Assembly (NCBI GenBank): GCA_016235165.1
Contig: JACRLX010000001.1
Span: forward strand, 62,001 to 126,000
Reading direction: 5' to 3'
Origin: Rhodocyclales bacterium
GTDB lineage: Bacteria > Pseudomonadota > Gammaproteobacteria > Burkholderiales > Rhodocyclaceae
DNA: 64,000 nt
Shown in pieces: positions 57,389-64,000 of the stretch. The position numbers were made by a program, and so were the translations under genes. Every line of letters starts with the position of its first letter. Position 1 is the stretch's first letter. A model generated the notes under the pieces. It ran no database searches. It was given only the letters and a program-made list of their open reading frames with translations, and was not told the DNA's origin.

Positions 57389-58729
57389 ATGCCCGCCCGC
57401 CTGCTGTTCACCATCGTCTTCATCGAGGGCTATTGCTCGCTGGGCGCCGAGATCATTGCCTTGCGGCGCCTGATACCCCACGTCGGCAGTTCCATCGTGG
57501 TCACGGCGCCAACCATAGGCTTTTTCCTGCTGGCTCTGGCGCTCGGCTACCACTCCGGCAGCCGCGTCGCCCTCGACTATCGCAAGGTGGTGGCGCGCAA
57601 CTTCCTGATATCCGCCGCGCTGATGGGCGGCGGCCTGGCCGCAAGCACGGTGAACGCCATTTTTGCCGGCACCCAGCCGGCATTCGCCTACCTGGTCTTC
57701 ATCGGCGGCATCCTCTGTCCGCTGGCCTGGCTGCTCGGCCAGACGGTGCCGATCCTGACCAACCTGATGCTGGCGCAGCGCAGCGGCGAAGCCGCCGGGC
57801 GCGCACTCTATTGGTCCACCCTGGGCTCGTTTCTCGGCTCGGTCACGCTCTCGCTGCTCGTGATGCAATCGCTCGGCGTCTGGGCAGCCGTGTTGCTGGG
57901 TACGCTGATGCTGGTCGTCGGCGCGTTCCTGACGCTGCGCCCGGCCCCGGCGATAGGCATGTTGCTGGCCGCCATCGTCGCCCTGGCCGGAGGCCTCAAC
58001 CTGCATGATCGCGGCCGCATCGATACCGCCTATGCCGACTACGAGGTGCAGCCAGTGACGCGTGAGGGCATGATCGATCCGCGCGCCTTCGTGGTGAACA
58101 ACCAGAGTGCGTCGCTGATCGACAACAGCCGGCCACCGCAATATGCCCGCTACGTGCAGCATATCCGTCGCATCCTGCTCGACGATCTTGCCCTGGCGGA
58201 TCACGACATCCTGGTGCTGGGCGCCGGCGGCTTCAGTCTTTCCCACCGCGAACCGCTGAACCGCTACAGCTTCGTCGACATCGATCCGGCGATACGCGGC
58301 ATCGCCGAGCGGGAGTTCCTCCGCGAAGCGGCGGCCGGCGAATTCATCGCCACCGATGCGCGACGCTTCGTCGCCACCACGGCAAAGCGCTATGACGCGC
58401 TGGTGGTGGATGTCTATAGCTCGCGCACCTCGATTCCCGGTCATCTGGTAACGCGCGAGTTCTGGCTTGACACGCGCCGCGCCTTGAAGCCGGGCGGCGT
58501 GATGCTGGCCAACCTGATCCTCGACGGACAACTCGCCAGTCCCTACGCCCGCAACCTGCTGGCGACGATAGAAAGCGCCTACGGCCGCTGCGCCGTTGAA
58601 GTGCTCTACAAGTCGGCGGCGCTCAGCAACGCAATCGTGACCTGCTTCGCCCGAGGCGTATCCGAGCCCGCAAGAATCTATGTTGACGAACGCAATCGCG
58701 CCGACATCGATTCGTCACGATCAAACTGA
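57389..58729 (+). CDS. Membrane-anchored spermidine synthase-like protein
   Basis: The product has 446 residues. The first 205 residues hold six or seven hydrophobic spans; the C-terminal part is a spermidine-synthase-like Rossmann domain (DILVLGAGGFSLSHR, YSFVDIDPA, DALVVDVYSS). Such fusions are common in bacteria but rarely characterised; they need not make spermidine. It is divergent from the NPPW methyltransferase and converges on the double methyltransferase gene. Confidence 0.8.
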   Translation: MPARLLFTIVFIEGYCSLGAEIIALRRLIPHVGSSIVVTAPTIGFFLLALALGYHSGSRVALDYRKVVARNFLISAALMGGGLAASTVNAIFAGTQPAFAYLVFIGGILCPLAWLLGQTVPILTNLMLAQRSGEAAGRALYWSTLGSFLGSVTLSLLVMQSLGVWAAVLLGTLMLVVGAFLTLRPAPAIGMLLAAIVALAGGLNLHDRGRIDTAYADYEVQPVTREGMIDPRAFVVNNQSASLIDNSRPPQYARYVQHIRRILLDDLALADHDILVLGAGGFSLSHREPLNRYSFVDIDPAIRGIAEREFLREAAAGEFIATDARRFVATTAKRYDALVVDVYSSRTSIPGHLVTREFWLDTRRALKPGGVMLANLILDGQLASPYARNLLATIESAYGRCAVEVLYKSAALSNAIVTCFARGVSEPARIYVDERNRADIDSSRSN

Positions 58730-58781
58730 GATGCCCCGCGAGTGGAAGGCATCAAGCGGCAATCCCTGATTTGCCGAACCT

Positions 58782-60044
58782 TCAGTACTTCTGCAACACG
58801 AATTCGATTCCGCATTCCGCGAGCGGGGTCCTGGTCTGATCGGCGCCGGCCGGGACAAGCTTGGAGCGGTACCCCTGGTCGATCTGTGTCAACGAAATGA
58901 TCCGTGCCTGGGAAGCGAACTCGCGCAATAGATCGAGAACATTCACGGAAACGGGTGACCATGACGATGTCTTGCAGATGGTAAAACTCAGCTTGTGGTC
59001 GGAATTGAAACGCGATGGCCATTGCCCTTGTTCGTAAAGGTCTTCATCGGGAACCTGGATGACGAGATAACCACCGCCCCGCACCACCCGCAACCAGCTT
59101 TCCAGCGCCTGACGGGCATCGCGCATGTGCTCAAGGCAGTGCGAAGAGTAGAGGAAGTCGAACGCACCATCGTCGACGTTTTTCAGGTACTGCGCATCGC
59201 CATTTTCGATATCGTAGCGACTGATGCAGGTCGCCAAGGGGAAGAACTCCTGGAACAGCGCCAGGGTATCGGTGCCACCCCCGACATCCAGACCCTGCCC
59301 GACGAAGTAGCGCGTGGCAAAGCGGTGGTCGGACAAGCGTCGCTGCATGGATATCGAGGTGACCCCGGGGACATTGAAAGGAAATGCCAGAACACCGTTG
59401 CCCGCAGGGTCGCCCGGTTTGACCCTGACCATGTCGCGCCAGTCGGCCTTCGTGCTTTTGGGAATCAGGAGGAAATAGCCGTGGTCCTGTCTCAGCAACT
59501 GCACAGAATGCGTTGCGCCGAAGCGTGCAAGCCTGGCATCGAGGTCTGGGAGCTGGTTCCATATTCGCGCCCAATCCGGACATTCGCCATAAGCAAAGAC
59601 GCCCTCCACATACAAGCGCGCATCGTCGATGATCACCCAGTCGTTGCCAGATATCCTTTCGGCCAGCAGGTCAAGCTCATCGATGAGCGGAAACGATCTC
59701 GGATCCGTGGCCGACGCACGCAAGGCGTCCATGTCCTTGTAGTCGGCGCCATCAATAAAGTGTGCGTCAAGAAATATCAGACGCGGCGACACCCCGCCGG
59801 CAGGCAGTGAGCGAATGAGTTCCAGGCTCGCGCCACACAACAACTCGATACCGGGCAGATGCCCAAGATTTGCCTGTGCCTGTTCATGAACTTCGGGATG
59901 TTGCTCGATCGACGTGATCTTTTCGATACCGCAGTCGTGCGCCCATTGCAGCGACACACCATGACCCGTCCCGGTTTCCACAAGCTCGTTAACTCCGCAC
60001 TCGAGCTTGAGTCGGCGTAGATCGAAACGAGTCAATTTCCCCAT
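58782..60044 (-). CDS. Protein with two methyltransferase-like domains
   Basis: The product has 420 residues from ATG 60044 (GGAGG about 5 bases upstream). An N-terminal CmcI/class I-like domain (ELVETGTGHGVSLQWA, FLDAHFIDG) is followed by a methyltransferase-11-like domain (about 235-400; GLDVGGGTDTL, SSHCLEHMRDARQALESWLRVVRGGG). The pairing of an ETGT-type and an EH-type domain mirrors the fusion in the pilus cassette in reverse order. Base composition looks less GC-rich than its neighbours, which hints at later acquisition. Substrate unknown; a sugar is plausible. Confidence 0.75.
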   Translation of the reverse strand: MGKLTRFDLRRLKLECGVNELVETGTGHGVSLQWAHDCGIEKITSIEQHPEVHEQAQANLGHLPGIELLCGASLELIRSLPAGGVSPRLIFLDAHFIDGADYKDMDALRASATDPRSFPLIDELDLLAERISGNDWVIIDDARLYVEGVFAYGECPDWARIWNQLPDLDARLARFGATHSVQLLRQDHGYFLLIPKSTKADWRDMVRVKPGDPAGNGVLAFPFNVPGVTSISMQRRLSDHRFATRYFVGQGLDVGGGTDTLALFQEFFPLATCISRYDIENGDAQYLKNVDDGAFDFLYSSHCLEHMRDARQALESWLRVVRGGGYLVIQVPDEDLYEQGQWPSRFNSDHKLSFTICKTSSWSPVSVNVLDLLREFASQARIISLTQIDQGYRSKLVPAGADQTRTPLAECGIEFVLQKY

Positions 60045-60143
60045 GGTTCCTCCCCGGCATACCCGGTACAAACATTGATCACAAACAGCACTTTTTCATG
60101 GCCGATCGCCGACACCTGCCGGAGCGTCTTCCATAGTCGCGGC

Positions 60144-61481
60144 TCAGTTTCCTGCAACCGTCATGCACTCCACCAGAATCGACCCCACCTGCTTCGAGCC
60201 GCGCACCTCGATGTCATTGCCGATGTCGACAATGCCGGCAAACATCTCGCGCAGGTTGCCGGCGATGGTGATCTCTTCCACCGGATAGGCGATTTCCCCG
60301 TTCTCCACCCAGTATCCGGCGGCGCCACGAGAATAGTCGCCGGTCACGTAATTCACGCCCTGGCCCAGCAACTCGGTCACCAGCAAGCCGCTGCCCATCA
60401 CGCGCAGCAATCCGGCCAGATCGTGCGTGCCGGGTCGTACCAGCAGGTTGTGCGAACCGCCGGCATTGCCGGTGGTCGGCATGCCGAGTTTGCGGCCGGA
60501 ATAGACGGAGAGGAAATAGCCCTGAAGCACGCCACCCTCCACCACCTCGCGATCATGCGTCGCCACACCGTCGTCGTCGAAGGGCGAGGAAGCGAAGCCG
60601 CCGCGGATATGGGGCCGTTCGCTGATGCGCACAAAATCGGGAAAAATCCTTCTGCTCAGGCTATCGACCAGGAAGCTGGTCTTGCGGTAGAGGGCACCAC
60701 CGGAAATCGCGTGCACAAAGCTGCCGATCAGGCCGGAAGCCAGGGGTGCCTCGAAGATCACCGGGCATTTGCGGGTTTTGAGCTTGCGTCCGTTCAGGCG
60801 CGACAACGCCCGCCGCGCGGCATAGTCGCCGATGCGAGCGGCATCGGGAAACTCGGCGGCATTGCGGCGCGAGGCGTACCAGTCGTCGCGCTGCATGTCT
60901 TCGCCTGCGCCGGCGATCACCGAGCACGACACGTAATGCCGCGAGGTCGCGAAACCGCCCATGAAGCCCAGGCTGTTGGCGGAGACGAAATGCGACTGCT
61001 GCGCCGACACCGAGGCTCCCTCGGAATTGCGGATCAGCGGGCTGACATCGAAGGCCGCCTGCTCGCAACGGCGGGCGATCTCGATCGCGCCCTCGACGGA
61101 GATGTCCCAGGGGTGGAACAGGTCGAGGTCCATGTCGCGCTTCGCCAGCAGCCTGGCCTCGGGAAGCCCTGCGCAATCGTCTTCCGCCGTGAAGCGGGCG
61201 ATCGACAGCGCGGCATCGACCGTCGCCGCCATCGCCGCCGGAGAGAAATCCGAACTGCTGGCGTGACCGCGTCGCTGGCCCAGATACACCGTGACGCCGA
61301 GTCCCTTGTCACGGTTGTATTCGATGGTTTCCACTTCCTGTCGGCGCACGCTCACCGATTGGCCGAAGCCTTCCGAGACATCGACTTCGCAGGCACTGGC
61401 GCCGCGCGCCGCCGCGTGATCCAGTGCCGCCTGGGCCAGTTCGCGCAAGGCGGATTTTGAGTGAGCGAAGCCATCGGACAT
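60144..61481 (-). CDS. pmbA: Metalloprotease PmbA (TldE)
   Basis: The product has 445 residues of the U62 family. With TldD, PmbA degrades or matures small peptides and antitoxins in the cytoplasm. C-terminal motifs LLVRPGTHDLAGLL and GVNYVTGDYSRGAAGYWVENG are present. As in other TldE subunits the zinc-binding HExxxH motif is absent. It is divergent from darP, a usual pmbA neighbour. Confidence 0.95.
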   Translation of the reverse strand: MSDGFAHSKSALRELAQAALDHAAARGASACEVDVSEGFGQSVSVRRQEVETIEYNRDKGLGVTVYLGQRRGHASSSDFSPAAMAATVDAALSIARFTAEDDCAGLPEARLLAKRDMDLDLFHPWDISVEGAIEIARRCEQAAFDVSPLIRNSEGASVSAQQSHFVSANSLGFMGGFATSRHYVSCSVIAGAGEDMQRDDWYASRRNAAEFPDAARIGDYAARRALSRLNGRKLKTRKCPVIFEAPLASGLIGSFVHAISGGALYRKTSFLVDSLSRRIFPDFVRISERPHIRGGFASSPFDDDGVATHDREVVEGGVLQGYFLSVYSGRKLGMPTTGNAGGSHNLLVRPGTHDLAGLLRVMGSGLLVTELLGQGVNYVTGDYSRGAAGYWVENGEIAYPVEEITIAGNLREMFAGIVDIGNDIEVRGSKQVGSILVECMTVAGN

Positions 61482-61519
61482 GCGGGAACCCCTGAAAAGG
61501 CAAAGCTATAATCTTACCC

Positions 61520-62050
61520 GTGGACGCCATCGAAGACGCGCCGGACGGCTATTCCGGGCCCAGCAAATCACAGCGCAAGCGCGAAATGACCGCCTTGCAG
61601 GATCTCGGCGCGGAACTGGTCGAACTTTCGCGCGAGCGTTTGGCCAAGATCGACATGCCGGAACGCCTGCGTGAAGCCCTGCACGATGCGCAGCGCATCA
61701 GCAAGCACGAAGCGCGGCGGCGACAGCTGCAGTACATTGGCAAGATCATGCGCGACGTCGATGCCGCCCCCCTGCGCGAGGCAATCAATGCCCTCAAGGG
61801 CATCTCGGCCGCGGCCAATGCGCGCCAGCATCGGCTGGAGCAACTGCGCCTGCGCCTGATGGCCGATGAGACTGCGTTTGGCGATCTGGCGCGGGATTAT
61901 CCCGGTGCCGACATCCAGCATCTGCGCCAGTTGCGCCGCAACGCGCTGAAGGAGGCCGAACAGGGCAAGCCGCCACGCGCCTTTCGCGAGCTGTTCCGGC
62001 AACTGCGGAAACTGGACGAATCGCCCGCCGGCGATCCGTTGGAAGACTAG
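61520..62050 (+). CDS. darP: Ribosome-associated protein DarP (YjgA)
   Basis: The product has 176 residues from GTG 61520. Charged and all-helical with PSKSQRKREMTALQDLG, the family start, and RRNALKEAEQGKPPRAFRELFRQL. DarP acts late in large ribosomal subunit assembly. Its stop codon overlaps the convergent stop of the next gene. Confidence 0.93.
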   Translation: MDAIEDAPDGYSGPSKSQRKREMTALQDLGAELVELSRERLAKIDMPERLREALHDAQRISKHEARRRQLQYIGKIMRDVDAAPLREAINALKGISAAANARQHRLEQLRLRLMADETAFGDLARDYPGADIQHLRQLRRNALKEAEQGKPPRAFRELFRQLRKLDESPAGDPLED

Positions 62051-62313
62051 GCCGCCGCGCGCGGCAGCGCGTCCGGCATACCCGAGGCAAGAATGGTCAG
62101 CAAGCCCTGGGCATGCTCGGCGGCGTCGCGCCCGAGTCCGGTCAGGTAACCGCCGTCGGCCTGGCTCAGCAGCCCCTTCCGGTACAGGCGTTGCGTCGCC
62201 GCGATCACCTCCGCATCGGCGGTCTTGTGCACCTTGATGCCGTGCTGGCTATTGGCCAGATCGAAGCGCAGCAGGATGTCGAGTTCATGAACCAGATCGG
62301 GCGTGTAGGGCAT
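62047..62313 (-). CDS. TIGR02647-type small protein
   Basis: The product has 88 residues from ATG 62313. The sequence from YTPDLVHELDILLRFDL through GIKVHKTA to HAQGLLTIL matches my recollection of the TIGR02647 family, small proteins suspected to bind DNA. No direct functional evidence. It converges on darP. Confidence 0.7.
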   Translation of the reverse strand: MPYTPDLVHELDILLRFDLANSQHGIKVHKTADAEVIAATQRLYRKGLLSQADGGYLTGLGRDAAEHAQGLLTILASGMPDALPRAAA

Positions 62314-62401
62314 GGGCTGGCCTCGTGCTTGTGATGGCTGCAATGGAGGGCCGATTGTAGCCGTCAGACTTCCACCTGGTTGAGGTTTCTGCGGTCCGAG
62401 C

Positions 62402-63343
62402 TCATAGGCTGGCGTCGCTGCCGCCGCCCTTGACGGTCGCCTCGACCACGCGCCGCGTCAGCTGCGGCGCCAGCAGTTCCATGAAGTCGTAGTCGTAGCC
62501 GCGCAGCCAGAGGTCGCGGCGGAATCCCAGGCGCGTGGTGTTGATCTCGAACAGGTGCCGGGCGGGAAGCGCCGCGAGCGCCGCGTCACGCGCCGGGTCG
62601 AAGGCCATTTCGGCGATGATGCCGACGCCGAGGCCAAGTTCGACATAGGTCTTGATCACGTCGGAATCGATGGCGGTGAGCACCACGTTCGGACTCAGGC
62701 CCTGGCGTTCGAAGGCGCGGTCGATGCGCGAACGTCCGGTGAAGGTGGCATCGTAGGTCACCAGCGGGAATTCGGCCAGCGCGGCCAGCGTCAGGGATTC
62801 GTGCGCCAGCAGGGGATGGCCGCGCGGCGCCACGACCAGGTGCGACCACTGGTAGCAGGGCAGGGTCACCAGCTCGGGATGGCGGTCCAGCGCTTCGGTA
62901 GCGATGCCGAGTTCGGCCGTACCGTCCAGCAACCAGTCGGCGACCTGGACCGGGCTGCCCTGCTGGACGTGCAGGCGGATGCGCGGATGGCGCGCAACGA
63001 ACTGCTTGACCACTTCCGGCAGCGCATAGCGCGCCTGGGTATGGGTGGTCGCCAGCGTCAGCAGCCCTCCGGATTCGGCGGCGAAATCGGCGCCGACCCG
63101 GCTCAGGTTGGCGGCCTCGCGCAAGACCCGGCGCGCCTGGTCGAGCACCATGCGCCCGCCCGGGGTAATGGCGGTGAGACGCTTGCCGCTGCGTTCGAAC
63201 ACCGTGACGCCGAGTTCTTCTTCGAGCAGCCGGATCTGCTTGGAGATGCCCGGCTGGGAGGTAAACAGCGCAGCGGCGGCCTCTGAGACGTTGAGGCCGC
63301 GGTTTGCCACTTCGACGAGGTAGCGCAGTTGCTGAAGCTTCAT
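62402..63343 (-). CDS. cysB: CysB-like LysR regulator
   Basis: The product has 313 residues from ATG 63343; an upstream in-frame start at 63385 falls in the AT-rich promoter. It has the CysB-type HTH (MKLQQLRYLVEVANRGLNVS; TSQPGISKQI) and the effector domain ending in LWLRGYDYDFMELLAP. CysB or Cbl regulates sulfur assimilation, with acetylserine as ligand. It is divergent from a TauE/SafE gene, a probable target. Confidence 0.93.
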   Translation of the reverse strand: MKLQQLRYLVEVANRGLNVSEAAAALFTSQPGISKQIRLLEEELGVTVFERSGKRLTAITPGGRMVLDQARRVLREAANLSRVGADFAAESGGLLTLATTHTQARYALPEVVKQFVARHPRIRLHVQQGSPVQVADWLLDGTAELGIATEALDRHPELVTLPCYQWSHLVVAPRGHPLLAHESLTLAALAEFPLVTYDATFTGRSRIDRAFERQGLSPNVVLTAIDSDVIKTYVELGLGVGIIAEMAFDPARDAALAALPARHLFEINTTRLGFRRDLWLRGYDYDFMELLAPQLTRRVVEATVKGGGSDASL

Positions 63344-63418
63344 ATAACTAAAAGAGATTAACAAATATCTACAAAGTATTTTCAAGAACTATACACCGGC
63401 TTTAGGATGCGCTGCATC
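63344..63418. promoter_or_regulatory. AT-rich divergent promoter region, cysB/tauE
   Basis: About 60 bases of AT-rich DNA (63344-63400) in otherwise GC-rich sequence. It contains ATAACTAAAAGAGATTAACAA and TATACA. LysR/CysB binding sites are expected here, but I cannot define one by sequence. Confidence 0.45.
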
Positions 63419-64000
63419 ATGAGTTTCGAAATCTTCAACCCACTGCTGCCCCTGTCCGGTTTCGCCGTCGGCGTGCTGGTCGGCCTGACCGGCGTCGGCG
63501 GCGGCTCGCTGATGACGCCGCTGCTGGTCTTGCTTTTCGGCTTCAAGCCGGCGACCGCAGTGGGCACTGACTTGCTCTATGCGGCGATCACCAAGGGCGG
63601 CGGTTCCTGGGTGCATCACCGCCACGGCAACATCGACTGGGGCATTACCGGGCGCCTGGCGCTGGGCAGCGTGCCGGCGGCCGGCCTGAGCTTGCTGCTG
63701 CTGGCGCAACTGGGCATCGGCAGCCATGGTGCCCCGGCGCTGATTTCTGTAGTCCTGGGCTTCGCCCTGCTGCTGACCGCCGCCTCGCTGGTCTTCCGCC
63801 AGCGCCTGCTTGACCTTGCCAAACGCCGTAGCGCCAGCGCCGACTTTTCGCGGCGCCATGTCGTCGGCGTGCTCACCGTCGCCGTCGGCGTCCTGTTGGG
63901 CGTGCTGGTGACGATCTCCTCCGTCGGTGCCGGCGCGCTGGGCGTCACGGCGCTGAGCTTCCTCTACCCGCAACTGGCGACGCGCCGCATCGTCGGTTCC
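63419..64000 (+). CDS. TauE/SafE-family permease (truncated by window end)
   Basis: At least 194 residues; the frame is open at 64000. The likely start is ATG 63419 (ATG 63407 is possible). It is an integral membrane protein with several hydrophobic spans and the family motif VGLTGVGGGSLMTPLLV near residue 20, plus a second ISSVGAGALGV motif. TauE/SafE proteins export or import sulfite, sulfonates and related ions, in keeping with a divergent CysB-like regulator. Confidence 0.85.
   Translation, partial: MSFEIFNPLLPLSGFAVGVLVGLTGVGGGSLMTPLLVLLFGFKPATAVGTDLLYAAITKGGGSWVHHRHGNIDWGITGRLALGSVPAAGLSLLLLAQLGIGSHGAPALISVVLGFALLLTAASLVFRQRLLDLAKRRSASADFSRRHVVGVLTVAVGVLLGVLVTISSVGAGALGVTALSFLYPQLATRRIVGS

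Noticed and set aside
60075-61460. A 461-codon plus-strand frame opposite pmbA
   Set aside because: The pmbA frame has all family motifs; this one has none.

Overview
The window looks like a chromosomal segment of a GC-rich betaproteobacterium. Gene content and order (gpsA-secB-grxC-rhodanese-gpmA-envC-ctpA, bioB/bioC, ribD-nrdR-glyA, pmbA-darP) fit a Rhodocyclales or related lineage; this is inference from protein content and no species is claimed. Apart from intergenic stretches the whole window is coding. I saw no rRNA, tRNA, CRISPR array, integrase or transposase.

Region 1 (1-3383): biotin genes bioB-bioC with a tiny translationally coupled ORF, the divergent comF, and an unknown gene. 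Three DnaA-box-like 9-mers and a perfect inverted repeat lie at the left edge.

Region 2 (3396-32413): a complete MSHA-type type IV pilus locus, nearly all on the minus strand. In transcription order it runs mshE, mshG, a radical SAM gene, mshF, mshB, an adenylation-ACP-SGNH fusion gene, then (after an inverted block) mshA, a small membrane gene, mshC, D, O, P, Q, I, a PilN-like gene, J, K, L, M, N. Between mshB and mshA sits a plus-strand cassette (17547-24374): a small unknown gene, a TPR-glycosyltransferase-glycosyltransferase-methyltransferase fusion, a GT8-like glycosyltransferase, a methyltransferase-CmcI fusion and a second radical SAM/SPASM protein. I infer that these genes build and attach an unusual glycan- or acyl-type decoration to the pilus or surface. 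This is the most interesting part of the window.

Region 3 (32509-44912): housekeeping genes. trmL and gpsA converge. An arsR-rhodanese-grxC-secB-SH3-gpsA run has a regulator with well-placed cysteines and an AT-rich dyad. It is followed by gpmA, envC, ctpA, moeB, ribD, nrdR, glyA and a histidine phosphatase.

Region 4 (45025-55927): a carboxylic-acid uptake and activation block. A sigma-54 activator precedes a consensus-like -24/-12 promoter and a large CoA-transferase. A FadR-type GntR regulator diverges from a three-gene TRAP transporter, with two identical palindromic operators between them. A convergent gene encodes one protein containing a cyclic-nucleotide-binding domain, an acetate kinase and a PduL-type phosphotransacylase.

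Region 5 (56052-64000): three methyltransferase or spermidine-synthase-like genes, pmbA, darP, a TIGR02647-type gene, a CysB-like regulator and a TauE/SafE permease cut by the window end.
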